Source of the DNA: JAWKHR01 sp041394725
GTDB taxonomy: Bacteria > Acidobacteriota > Vicinamibacteria > Vicinamibacterales > SCN-69-37
Assembly: GCA_041394725.1 (NCBI GenBank)
Contig: JAWKHR010000022.1
Location: 1-64,000, forward strand
DNA length: 64,000 nt
Reading direction: 5' to 3'
Shown: positions 44,480-52,695 of the stretch, in pieces
How positions within the stretch are numbered: position 1 is the stretch's first letter
How the letters are laid out: the number at the start of each line of letters is the position of its first letter
Made by a program: the position numbers and the translations under genes
The notes under the pieces: generated by a model
The model's input: the letters and a program-made list of their open reading frames with translations, nothing else
The model's database searches: none
Told to the model about the DNA's origin: nothing

Positions 44480-46230
44480 GCGGGTCGGCCCGGTTCCTCC
44501 GCGCCTGTGCGATCGCCGCCGTGGCCGCCGCGACCGTGGCTGGCGCGGCCCCGTCGGCGGCCGCGCAGCCCGTCGCGGACGGCCGGCGCGTGCTGGTCAT
44601 GCCGTTCGGGGTCGAGGTCGATGCCGAGGCGCCGGGGGGCGCGGGCGCCGCCCTCTGGCTCGGCGAGGCCGCCGCGCTGCTCGTGGCCGAGGACCTGTCC
44701 GCGCACGGCGTGAACGCGCTGACCCGCGACGCCCGCGTCGCCGCCTTCGACACGCTCCAGCTCCCGATGTCGGCCTCGCTCACGCGCGCGACGATGATCC
44801 GCGTCGGCGAGCTGATCGGCGCGACCGAGATCGTCTACGGCGACCTGCGGCTGGGGAGCCGGCTGTCGGTGGCCGCCCGCGTCATCCAGATGGCGCCGGG
44901 CCGGCAGACGCCCGACGTGACCGACGAGGCGGCGCTCCCGGACCTCTTCAACGTGTTCGACCGGGTCGCTCACCGGCTCGTCGGCGATCCGGGCGCCGCC
45001 ACCGAGGCGACCCGCGGCGATCCGGACCTGCCGCTCGAGGTCTTCGAGAGCTACGTCAAGGGCCTCGTGGCGGCCTCGCCGGCGGTCAAGCGCCGGTTCC
45101 TCGAGACCGCGATGTCGCAGGCACCGCACGACGCGCGGATTCTCATGGCCCTCTGGTCCGTCTACACGGCGGCCGGCGAGCACGAAACCGCGCTCGCCGT
45201 CGCGAGCGCCGTGCCCGCCGAGTCCCCGCGGTCGCGCCGGGCGCGATTCGCCGCGGCGCAGTCGCTGCTCGAACTGCGGCGGTACGACGGCGCCCACGCC
45301 GCGCTGGAGGCCCTCGAGCGCGAACGCTCGGACGCCGCCATCGCCAACGCGCTCGGCGTCGTGCAGATCCGGCGCGAGTCGCTGCCCGACGGCGAGCCCA
45401 CCGCGTCGGCCTACTTCACCGAGGCGGTTCGCGGCCGCCCCACCGACACGGACATCCTCTTCAACCTCGGCTACGCGCACGCCCGGGCCGGCGCGGGAGG
45501 CGAAGCGCTGAAGGCGCTGCGCGAGGCGGTCCGGCTGGACGCCGCCGACGGCGACGCCCACCTCGTGATGAGCGCCGTGCTGCTGCACGACGGGCGCCGG
45601 GCCGAGGCTCAGCGCGAGTTCGAGCTGGCCCGGCTGCTCGGGACCAGCCTCGAGCCCGCCGCGCTCACGCTGACGCCCGAGGTGCCGCGCGGCCTGGAGC
45701 GCCTGGCGTCACGCGCCGATGTCTTCGACGTGCTCGGGCCCGACACGCCGCCCGCCCCCGGGCGGACCGCGAACGCCACGGCGCCAGACGGCCCGCCTTC
45801 GCCGCTCGCGCTCGCCGGGCAGCGTGACCAGCAGGAGGCCGCCGACTACCACCTCGAGCAGGGCCGGCGCCTCTTCGAGGCGCGCCGCGATCGGGAGGCA
45901 ATGGAGGCGCTGCGCCGGGCGGCCTATCTCACGCCGTACGCCGACGAGCCCCACCTGCTCATGGGCCGCCTGCACCGGCGCGCCGGACGCACCGCGCAGG
46001 CCATCGACGAGTTCAAGGTCGCGCTCTGGTGCCGTGACTCGGCCGCGGGCCATGCGTTCCTCGCCGACGCGCTGCTCGTCGCCGGCCAGCGCGACGAGGC
46101 GAGGGCCGAGGCTGGCCGCGCGCTCCAGCTCGACCCGGCCTCGGCCGTCGCGCGCGCGGTGATCGCGCGCCTCGACGGCGGAGTACCATCGCGTACAGGC
46201 CCCGTGCTACCATCGGAGCGATCACGATGA
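44476..46230 (+). CDS. Exported TPR-repeat protein
   Basis: Signal peptide (ACAIAAVAAATVAGAAPSAAA), then a TolB/FlgO-like domain (RRVLVMPFGVEVDAEAPGGAG, then ELIGATEIVYGDLRLGSRLS), then tetratricopeptide repeats (VFESYVKGLVAASPAVKRRF, LFNLGYAHARAGAGGEALKAL and LLMGRLHRRAGRTAQAIDEF). The 584 residues act as a protein-protein scaffold in the periplasm or outer membrane; the partner is unknown. ATGA overlaps join it to the genes on both sides, so it is the middle of a tight operon that leads to a SPOR protein and lnt. Confidence 0.85.
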   Translation: MSGSARFLRACAIAAVAAATVAGAAPSAAAQPVADGRRVLVMPFGVEVDAEAPGGAGAALWLGEAAALLVAEDLSAHGVNALTRDARVAAFDTLQLPMSASLTRATMIRVGELIGATEIVYGDLRLGSRLSVAARVIQMAPGRQTPDVTDEAALPDLFNVFDRVAHRLVGDPGAATEATRGDPDLPLEVFESYVKGLVAASPAVKRRFLETAMSQAPHDARILMALWSVYTAAGEHETALAVASAVPAESPRSRRARFAAAQSLLELRRYDGAHAALEALERERSDAAIANALGVVQIRRESLPDGEPTASAYFTEAVRGRPTDTDILFNLGYAHARAGAGGEALKALREAVRLDAADGDAHLVMSAVLLHDGRRAEAQREFELARLLGTSLEPAALTLTPEVPRGLERLASRADVFDVLGPDTPPAPGRTANATAPDGPPSPLALAGQRDQQEAADYHLEQGRRLFEARRDREAMEALRRAAYLTPYADEPHLLMGRLHRRAGRTAQAIDEFKVALWCRDSAAGHAFLADALLVAGQRDEARAEAGRALQLDPASAVARAVIARLDGGVPSRTGPVLPSERSR

Positions 46231-46931
46231 GCGATCAGGACTACCGCGAGATTCAGCTCAGCGGCAAGCAGCTGGTCTTCGTCTTCGGCTGCGCCCTGGG
46301 ACTGGCGGTCGTCGTCTTCCTGCTCGGCGTGTACGTCGGCCGCGGTGTCGCGGATCCGATGGCCGTCAGCGCCAGTGCCGGGACCACGGGCAGCACCGTC
46401 GTCCCGGTCGCCGAACCCGATCCGTCCACGGCCAATCTCGAGCCCGATTACCACGACGCGCTCAAGACTGGTGGGGCCGGCGGCGCCGGGGGCCAGACGC
46501 CGCCCGCGTCCGGTGCCACGAGCACGCCCCCTGCCGCGACTCCGGCCCCGGCGGAATCCACCCCGCCGCCCACGCCGCCGGCCACGTCCGAAGGCGCACG
46601 AAATCCGTCGACCGGCGAGGTGCCGCCGATCACGCCGCCCAACACACCGGCCCCGAAGGCCGCCGCGTCGGCCGGCCAGCCCGACCCGCCGCGGCCCGCG
46701 ACCGGCGGTTTCGACGTGCAGGTCGGGGCCTACAACAGCAAGGCGAACGTGGATGCGCTCGTGAAGCGACTCAAGGACCGGGGGTTCGCGGCCTACGTGG
46801 TGCCGGGCCAGCCCGGACAGCCGTCCTTCATCGTGCGGGTCGGCCCCTACGGCACTCGCGCCGACGCCGAGAAGGCGGCGGCCACCATCGGCCAGCAGGA
46901 AAGGAACAAGCCGTCAGTCATCTCGCGCTAG
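46227..46931 (+). CDS. SPOR-domain membrane protein
   Basis: Inner-membrane protein whose C-terminal SPOR domain binds denuded glycan strands at the division site. Residues 13-40 form one hydrophobic helix (QLVFVFGCALGLAVVVFLLG), then a long Pro/Thr/Ala linker (about 100 residues), and the SPOR domain: GFDVQVGAYNSKANVDALVKRLKDRGF (across residues about 163-190) and FIVRVGPYGTRADAEKAAATI. Length 234. It overlaps the TPR gene by four bases and the open frame of lnt starts in its tail. A role in division or septal peptidoglycan is inferred. Confidence 0.9.
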   Translation: MSDQDYREIQLSGKQLVFVFGCALGLAVVVFLLGVYVGRGVADPMAVSASAGTTGSTVVPVAEPDPSTANLEPDYHDALKTGGAGGAGGQTPPASGATSTPPAATPAPAESTPPPTPPATSEGARNPSTGEVPPITPPNTPAPKAAASAGQPDPPRPATGGFDVQVGAYNSKANVDALVKRLKDRGFAAYVVPGQPGQPSFIVRVGPYGTRADAEKAAATIGQQERNKPSVISR

Positions 46932-46945
46932 CGCTCCTCTCAGGG

Positions 46946-48442
46946 GTGCTGTACGCCGTCAGCTTTCCCAAGTTCGGCCACCCGGCCTTCGCCTGGATCA
47001 CGCTCGCGCCGCTGCTCGTCGCCGTCGCGATGCAGGCCGTCACGGGTGTCGGGCTGCGCCGTGTCTTCTTCACGGGCGTGCTCACCGGCGGCGTCGGCTT
47101 CCTCGGCACGATCTACTGGGTCGTGGGGACGATGCACACGTACGGCGGCCTGGCGCTGCCGGTGGCCCTGCCGGTCGGGCTCCTCCTCGTCGCCTACCTC
47201 GCGATCTATCCGGGGATCTTCGCCGTGCTGACCGCCGTCGCGGTCCGGCGGCTCGGCGTGGCGGGTGTGTGGCTCTCCCCGCTCTTCTGGGTCGCCACCG
47301 AGTGGCTCCGCGGTGTCGTCGGTGGCGGGTTTCCGTGGGTGTATCTGGGCACGTCGCAAGCGACGTCGCTGCCCGTGGCGCAGCTGGCGAGCCTCGTCGG
47401 CGTGTACGGCCTGTCCGCGCTCGTCGCGCTCGTCGGCGCGGCCGCGGCCGCCGTCGCGCTGAGCCGCCGGCGCGTGCACCTGGCGGGTGCCGGCGCCGTC
47501 GCGCTCCTGCTCGTCGCGGTCGTCGCGTTCGGCGCGTTCCGCCTGGCCGGCAGCGACCTGACGCGCACCGGGCGGGTCCTCCGCGTCGGCCTGGTGCAGG
47601 GCAACGTCCCGCAGGACCAGAAGTGGGATCCGGTCTACCGGCAGCAGATTCTCGATCGCTACATGGACCTCAGCCGCCGGGTCATCGGCGCCGGCGCGGG
47701 GCTCGTGGTGTGGCCGGAGGCGTCCACGCCGTTCTTCTTCGACCTGGATCTCTCGATGGCCGAGCCGGTGCGGCGCCTCGCGATGCAGTCGGGGACGCCG
47801 TTCGTCATCGGCACGGACGAGTTCGAGCCGGGGCACGACGGCGTGCCGGATCGCATCTACAACTCGGCGGTGCTCGTCGGGCGCGACGGCCGGACGCGGG
47901 CCACCTACCGCAAGATGCAGCTCGTGCCGTTCGGGGAGTACGTGCCGCTCAAGCGCCTGCTGTTCTTCGTCGGGCCGCTGGTCGAGGCGGTGAGCGACTT
48001 CTCGCCGGGCACGTCGCCGGTGGTGCTGGAGGCCGACGACCTGCGCGTGAGCACCGCCATCTGCTACGAGTCGATCTTCCCGTGGATCGCGCGCGCGTTC
48101 GTGGACCACGGCAGCGAGCTGCTGATGACGATCACCAACGACGCGTGGTTCGGGACCTCCTCGGCCGCCTACCAGCACTGGGACCAGGGCGCGCTGCGCG
48201 CCATCGAGGAAGGCCGCTACGTCGTGCGCGCGGCCAACACCGGCTTCAGCGGCGTCGTCGACCCGTACGGACGGGTGACGGTCCGCAGCCGGCTGTTCGA
48301 ATCGGACGCCCTCACGGCCGACGTGCGGCTGCTCGACGGCCGGACGCTCTACAATCGGCTGGGCGACGTGGTCGTCTGGCTGTCGCTGGCGGTCTCGGCG
48401 ATCATGGTCGGCGTGGCCGTCCTCCGCCGGCGCCGCCGGTGA
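46946..48442 (+). CDS. lnt: Apolipoprotein N-acyltransferase
   Basis: Adds the third acyl chain to lipoproteins at the inner membrane. About six N-terminal hydrophobic helices are followed by a nitrilase-fold domain with the triad Glu in VVWPEASTPFFFD, Lys in YRKMQLVPFGEYVPLKR and Cys in CYESIFPWIARAF. The 498 residues match Lnt. The start is uncertain: GTG at 46946 is the only standard codon, but the hydrophobic HLALALLSG that belongs to typical Lnt N-termini lies just upstream in frame, so translation may begin at a rarer codon. It follows the SPOR gene by 14 bases. Confidence 0.93.
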   Translation: MLYAVSFPKFGHPAFAWITLAPLLVAVAMQAVTGVGLRRVFFTGVLTGGVGFLGTIYWVVGTMHTYGGLALPVALPVGLLLVAYLAIYPGIFAVLTAVAVRRLGVAGVWLSPLFWVATEWLRGVVGGGFPWVYLGTSQATSLPVAQLASLVGVYGLSALVALVGAAAAAVALSRRRVHLAGAGAVALLLVAVVAFGAFRLAGSDLTRTGRVLRVGLVQGNVPQDQKWDPVYRQQILDRYMDLSRRVIGAGAGLVVWPEASTPFFFDLDLSMAEPVRRLAMQSGTPFVIGTDEFEPGHDGVPDRIYNSAVLVGRDGRTRATYRKMQLVPFGEYVPLKRLLFFVGPLVEAVSDFSPGTSPVVLEADDLRVSTAICYESIFPWIARAFVDHGSELLMTITNDAWFGTSSAAYQHWDQGALRAIEEGRYVVRAANTGFSGVVDPYGRVTVRSRLFESDALTADVRLLDGRTLYNRLGDVVVWLSLAVSAIMVGVAVLRRRRR

Positions 48443-48498
48443 GTCCACCGGGCGCCCCGGCACAGGGGCCGCCCCTTTCACTCCAGGAAGAGATACCG

Positions 48499-49639
48499 AT
48501 GATGTCCCTCGACGACCTGAGCAAGACCTACGCCGACCTCAAGGCGCGCGCCATCGACCTCGGGAGGGGTCTTTGACGAAGCCCGCCTGACGAAGGAACT
48601 CGGGGAGATCGAGGCCCGGACGGCCGCGCCGGATTTCTGGAAGGACCAGGCGGCCGCGCAGAAGATCCAGCAGAAGCGCCGGCGGGTCGAGCAGGACCTG
48701 GCGCTGGCCACCTCACTCCGCCGGCAGCTCGACGACGCGGGCGTGCTGATCGAGTGGAGCCGGCAGGGCGAGGACGTCACGGCGGATCTCGAGAAGGCCG
48801 TGGACGCGCTCGGGCGCGACGTCCAGGCCGGCGAGATTCGCACGATGCTCTCGGGCGAACTCGACGCGAAGAACGCCATCGTCACCATCCATCCTGGCGC
48901 CGGCGGCACCGAGTCGCAGGACTGGGCCGAGATGCTCTTTCGCATGTACCTGCGCTGGACGGAACGGCGCGGCATGAAGCGGGAGGTGATCGACCTGCAG
49001 CCTGGCGACGAGGCCGGCATCAAGAGCGCGACGATGACGGTGACGGGGGACTACGCCTACGGCCTGTTGCTCGCCGAGGCGGGCGTGCACCGGCTGGTGC
49101 GCATCTCGCCGTACGACCAGGCGGCGCGGCGCCATACGTCGTTCGCCTCGGTCTACGTCTGGCCCGAGCTGCCCGACGACATCGAGATCGACATCGAGGA
49201 CAAGGACCTGCGCGTGGATACGTACCGGTCCAGCGGGGCGGGCGGGCAGCACGTGAACGTCACCGACTCGGCTGTGCGCATCACGCATCTGCCGACCGGC
49301 ATCGTGGTGTCGTGCCAGAACGAGCGGTCGCAGCACAAGAACCGCGCGTCGGCGATGAAGGTCCTCAAGGCGCGGCTCTACGACCTGAAGCTCAAGGAGC
49401 AGCAGGCCAAGCTCGAGAAGCTGGGCGGCGAGAAGAAGGAGATCGCGTTCGGCAGCCAGATTCGCAGCTACGTGCTGCACCCGTACCGCATGGTGAAGGA
49501 CCACCGGACGAAGTACCAGGTGGGCGACGTCGATCGCGTGCTCGACGGGGACCTCGACGAGTTCATCAAGGCCTACCTGATGAAGAAGGCGGTGGGGAAA
49601 CTGGAAATTGGTGATTTGGAATCTGAGATTGATGATTGA
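48499..49639 (+). CDS. prfB: Peptide chain release factor 2 (programmed +1 frameshift)
   Basis: Terminates translation at UGA and UAA. The gene is in two frames: 25 codons from ATG 48499 to CTT 48571, an in-frame TGA, then the rest from GAC at 48575, giving 379 residues. The tripeptide that reads the stop is SPY here (RISPYDQAARRHTSFASV, codons 49106-49114) instead of the usual SPF. The catalytic GGQ is SGAGGQHVNVTDSAVRI. The last 13 residues (KLEIGDLESEIDD) come from the repeat array that follows the gene. Downstream of lnt by 56 bases. The stop inside the frame makes simple ORF finders miss the first 25 codons. Confidence 0.93.
48563..48577 (+). promoter_or_regulatory. RF2 programmed frameshift site
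   Basis: GGAGG-GGT-CTT-TGA-C: an internal Shine-Dalgarno-like GGAGG three bases before a slippery CTT followed by TGA and C. Low RF2 levels would slow termination at TGA and let the ribosome shift by +1, so RF2 controls its own synthesis. Spacing and slip codon match the classical E. coli site. Confidence 0.9.
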
Positions 49640-49747
49640 TTTTGGGAATTGGCGATTTGGGATTGGGGATTGAAAGGGAAATGGTGATTGGTGATTGGTG
49701 ATTGAGGGATTGAGGGATTGAGGGATTGGGTGATTGGGTGATTGAGG
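49601..49747 (+). repeat. Left array of GATTG-type short repeats
   Basis: AT-rich stretch built from many imperfect copies of a 7- to 8-base unit such as GATTGGT, GATTGAGG and GATTGGG on the plus strand, in strong contrast with the GC-rich surroundings. It begins inside the 3' end of prfB, whose stop codon TGA is part of a unit, and ends at the stop codon of the four-helix-bundle gene. It is the mirror of the array at 50233-50384. One base change or a slipped copy can alter the prfB C-terminus. Confidence 0.8.
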
Positions 49748-49750
49748 CTC

Positions 49751-50146
49751 TCAGCGCTTCGGACCTCGTCGCCGCCCCTGACGCCGCGCCGAGGCCTCTC
49801 CGAGTTCAGCCGTCCGGCGCGAGGCCGACAGAATCGCGATGATCTCGTGCGCCTCGCGGAAGAGCGGCGCGACGTCATCCGGGCTGGCCAGGTGCGCGCG
49901 CTCGATGATCTCGAACCATCCGGCCGACTCGTCCGCCTCTTCGAGGGCCACACTGATCTTGGAGATGAACTCGCGCCGCGATCGCGCGCGGCAGGCGCCG
50001 CGGTAGTTGGCGCTCACGGACGTGCCGGATGCCGAGAGCTGGTCGGCGACGGTCCGCGCGCCCGGTCGGTCCCGCAGCTTGTTGCAGAACTTGATGACGT
50101 CGGCGCCGAAGTTGGTGAGGCGAGTGCGCAGTTCGTCGGGGGTCAT
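49751..50146 (-). CDS. Four-helix-bundle protein (23S rRNA intervening-sequence protein family)
   Basis: The 131 residues from ATG 50146 (MTPDELRTRLTNFGADVIKF, then CNKLRDRPGARTVADQLSAS) match the four-helix-bundle family TIGR02436, which includes proteins encoded by 23S rRNA intervening sequences and the Avd protein of diversity-generating retroelements. The core SGTSVSANYRGACRARSRREF and SVALEEADESAGWFEIIERA is very typical. The frame stays open upstream to a TTG in the right repeat array (50263), giving 39 extra residues partly made of repeat sequence; I think these are not translated or not needed. No reverse transcriptase or rRNA is nearby. Role unknown. Confidence 0.87.
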   Translation of the reverse strand: MTPDELRTRLTNFGADVIKFCNKLRDRPGARTVADQLSASGTSVSANYRGACRARSRREFISKISVALEEADESAGWFEIIERAHLASPDDVAPLFREAHEIIAILSASRRTAELGEASARRQGRRRGPKR

Positions 50147-50232
50147 GCCGGCGACGTCTGCAGGAGTCGTGCCGGATTCTGGCGTGGCGGAGAACGCCGG
50201 CGGAATCCGGTCGATGTCGCGTTGGTCTTCGT

Positions 50233-50384
50233 CAATTCCCCGCGAATCCCGCCAATCTCCCAATCTCCCAATCCGTCAATCAGTCAATCCGTCGATCTCC
50301 CAATCCGTCAATGCCCTTCCAATCACCAGTCACCAATTGATCAATTCTCAATCAATCACCAATCACCGATCGCAAATCCTTCAA
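50233..50384 (-). repeat. Right array of GATTG-type short repeats, inverted
   Basis: Same kind of imperfect heptamer array as at 49601-49747 but in the opposite orientation: on the minus strand it reads GATTGGTGATTGATTG, GACGGATTGGGAG and so on. It ends exactly at the stop codon of the PBP gene, whose TGA is inside a unit (CATTGAAGG). Together with the left array it can pair into a long imperfect hairpin around the four-helix-bundle gene. Confidence 0.8.
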
Positions 50385-52639
50385 TGGCGTCCGCCTCCTC
50401 CGAGAGGGATGGCCGTGCCCGGCTCGGTGCCGGAGATGAAGACCTCCGGGCCGAACGGGGTGATCACCGTGACCACGTTGCCCGGTCGCGCGAAGTCCGG
50501 TGGCTCGGGGAGCTCGGCGCGGCGGCGGTCGATCCAGCTCTGCATGATCTCGTGCCAGATGGGCAGCGCCGCCACCGTGCCGGTCTGGCCGGCGCCGATG
50601 GGCCGCTTCTGATCGAAGCCGACCCAGACGCCGACCGTGATCTCCGGATCGAAGCCGATGAACCACGCGTCCGTGTAGTCGTCGGTCGTGCCGGTCTTCC
50701 CCCCGAGCGGCCAGTGCAGGTCGCTCGCCGAGGCGGCCGTGCCGCCCGGGTGCTGGATGACGCCTTCGAGCAGGCTGGTGACGATGTAGGCCGTGTCCGC
50801 GCGGATCGCCTCGTGCGGCTCGGCCCGGTGCTGTTCGAGCATGTTGCCGTCGCGGTCGGTGACCTCGTTCAGGATGAGCGGCGTCATCCGCACGCCCTGA
50901 TTCGGGTAGGCGGCGTAGGCGGACACCATCTCCAGGAGTGACGCCTCGGCGGAGCCGATCGCCACCGAGAGGAACGGCGGCAGCGGCGACGTGATCCCGA
51001 GCTTCTTCGCGTAGTCGATCACCATCGGCGGCCCGAGCGCGTCCATCACCCGGACGGCCGGGATGTTGCGCGAGCCTTCGAGCGCCTCGCGCAGGGTGAT
51101 GTCGCCGCGATACTCGTGGTCGTAGTTCTGCGGCTCGTAGGGCGGCTGGTCCGGGCCGGCGTCGAACGCCGTGGGGACGTCCGAGATCAGGGCCTGCGCC
51201 GTGTAGCCGCGGTCGATGGCCGCGGTGTAGACGAACGGCTTGAAGAGCGACCCCACCTGGCGCAGAGCCTGCGTCGCGCGGTTGAACTGGCTGCGTTCGA
51301 AGCTGGCCCCGCCCACCATGGCGAGCACCTGGCCGGTCCGGTTGTCCAGGGCCAGCACCGCGCCCTGGAGTGCCGGGCGCTGGTCGAGGTCGGCCGTGAA
51401 CGTGTGGGCGTCCGGATCGCGGGTGAGGATCCTGACCTCGACGAGGTCACCGGGCTTCGCGACGTCGGCGGCGCGGCGCCGGGTCCACCGGTAGCCCCCG
51501 CGCCCGATCGTGCCCGACCACGTGTCCACCCGCACGTGCAGGACGTCGCCCTCGATTTTCATCACGACCGCCGGCTCGTAGTCGCCCACGACCGGCTCGC
51601 GGCCCCAGTGCTTGTCCTTGTAGCTCTCGAGCGCCTTCGCGTCGGTGCCGTCCAGCACGTTGGTCGTCGGCTTGCGATAACCGCGGACCTTGTCCACCCG
51701 ACGCAGCCCTTCGTCGAGCGCACGGTTGGCCGCCACCTGCAGCGCCGGGTCCAGGCCCGTCTTCACGATCAGGCCGCTCTCGTAGAGCGCCTTCGAGCCG
51801 TACCGCTCCTCGAGGTGGATCCGCAGGCTCTCCAGGAAGTACGGCGCGATCGACGGGGCGCGGTTCGGTTCGCCGCCGGTCACGATCGGCCGCTTGATGG
51901 CGGCGTCCGCCTCCTCGCGCGTGATGTAGCCCTCGTCGGCCATCCGGCCGAGCGTGTAGTTGCGCCGGCGGAGCGCCGCGTCCATGTTGACGTACGGGCT
52001 CTGCCGGACGTTGCCCTGGATGATGCCCGCGATCATCGCGGCCTCGTCCAGGTTCAGGTCCCGGACGTGCTTTCCGAAGTAGAGCTGCGAGGCCGCCTCG
52101 ACGCCGTAGGCGCCGTGCCCCCAGTACATCTTGTTGCAGTACATCGTCAGGATCTGGGCCTTCGTGTACCGCTTCTCGATCTGGATCGCGAGGATGGCCT
52201 CGCGGATCTTGCGCTCCAGCGTCTGCTCGTCGGTGAGGAACAGCTTGCGCGAGAGCTGCTGCGTCAGCGTGCTGGCGCCGCCGTAGCGCTGCAGGCCGAG
52301 CACCCGCTTGACCGCGGTGATCGCGATCCGCATCGGGTTGATGCCCGGGTGCGAGAAGAAGTCGCCGTCCTCGGCCGAGACGATCGCGTTCCGCAGGACC
52401 TCGGGGATGTCCTGGTACGAGACGAGGAGCCGGCGCTCGTTCGCGAAATCGCCGATGACCGAGCCGTCTCCCGCGTACACGCGCGTGATCGTGCCGGGCG
52501 AGAAGTCGTCGAGCGCCTCGATCTGCGGCAGGTCGTCGACGAACGCGAACAGCACGCCGCTGGCCGTGCCCAGGAAGGCCGCGGCCAGGAACAGCGCGAC
52601 GATGCCGAAACTGCGGGCCATCCGGGAGGCCAGGGACAT
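50381..52639 (-). CDS. Class A penicillin-binding protein (PBP1A-like)
   Basis: Bifunctional glycosyltransferase/transpeptidase that polymerises and crosslinks peptidoglycan. After one N-terminal helix (GIVALFLAAAFLGTASGVLF) the GT51 domain has VSAEDGDFFSHPGINP and GGASTLTQQLSRKLFLTDE. The transpeptidase motifs are SxxK in RQVGSLFKPFVY, SxN in LEGSRNIPAVR, and KTG in LGGKTGTTDDYTDAWFIG. Length is 752 residues. The C-terminal tail is short (GTAIPLGGGGRH) and its stop codon touches the repeat array. It follows the FecR-like gene by 56 bases on the same strand. Confidence 0.96.
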   Translation of the reverse strand: MSLASRMARSFGIVALFLAAAFLGTASGVLFAFVDDLPQIEALDDFSPGTITRVYAGDGSVIGDFANERRLLVSYQDIPEVLRNAIVSAEDGDFFSHPGINPMRIAITAVKRVLGLQRYGGASTLTQQLSRKLFLTDEQTLERKIREAILAIQIEKRYTKAQILTMYCNKMYWGHGAYGVEAASQLYFGKHVRDLNLDEAAMIAGIIQGNVRQSPYVNMDAALRRRNYTLGRMADEGYITREEADAAIKRPIVTGGEPNRAPSIAPYFLESLRIHLEERYGSKALYESGLIVKTGLDPALQVAANRALDEGLRRVDKVRGYRKPTTNVLDGTDAKALESYKDKHWGREPVVGDYEPAVVMKIEGDVLHVRVDTWSGTIGRGGYRWTRRRAADVAKPGDLVEVRILTRDPDAHTFTADLDQRPALQGAVLALDNRTGQVLAMVGGASFERSQFNRATQALRQVGSLFKPFVYTAAIDRGYTAQALISDVPTAFDAGPDQPPYEPQNYDHEYRGDITLREALEGSRNIPAVRVMDALGPPMVIDYAKKLGITSPLPPFLSVAIGSAEASLLEMVSAYAAYPNQGVRMTPLILNEVTDRDGNMLEQHRAEPHEAIRADTAYIVTSLLEGVIQHPGGTAASASDLHWPLGGKTGTTDDYTDAWFIGFDPEITVGVWVGFDQKRPIGAGQTGTVAALPIWHEIMQSWIDRRRAELPEPPDFARPGNVVTVITPFGPEVFISGTEPGTAIPLGGGGRH

Positions 52640-52695
52640 GTCACCTCCCAGTGTAGGGAAAAGCCGGCGGATCGGGAACCGCTAATCCGGCGGGC

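Noticed and set aside
48574..48576. In-frame TGA in prfB as evidence of a pseudogene
   Set aside because: It lies within the conserved RF2 recoding signal, and the downstream frame is fully intact.
49751..50263. Four-helix-bundle protein starting at TTG 50263
   Set aside because: The first 39 residues are read largely from the repeat array and a unique leader; family members start near the ATG at 50146.
49601..50384. CRISPR array
   Set aside because: Units are 7-8 bases, imperfect and without unique spacers, and there are no cas genes.
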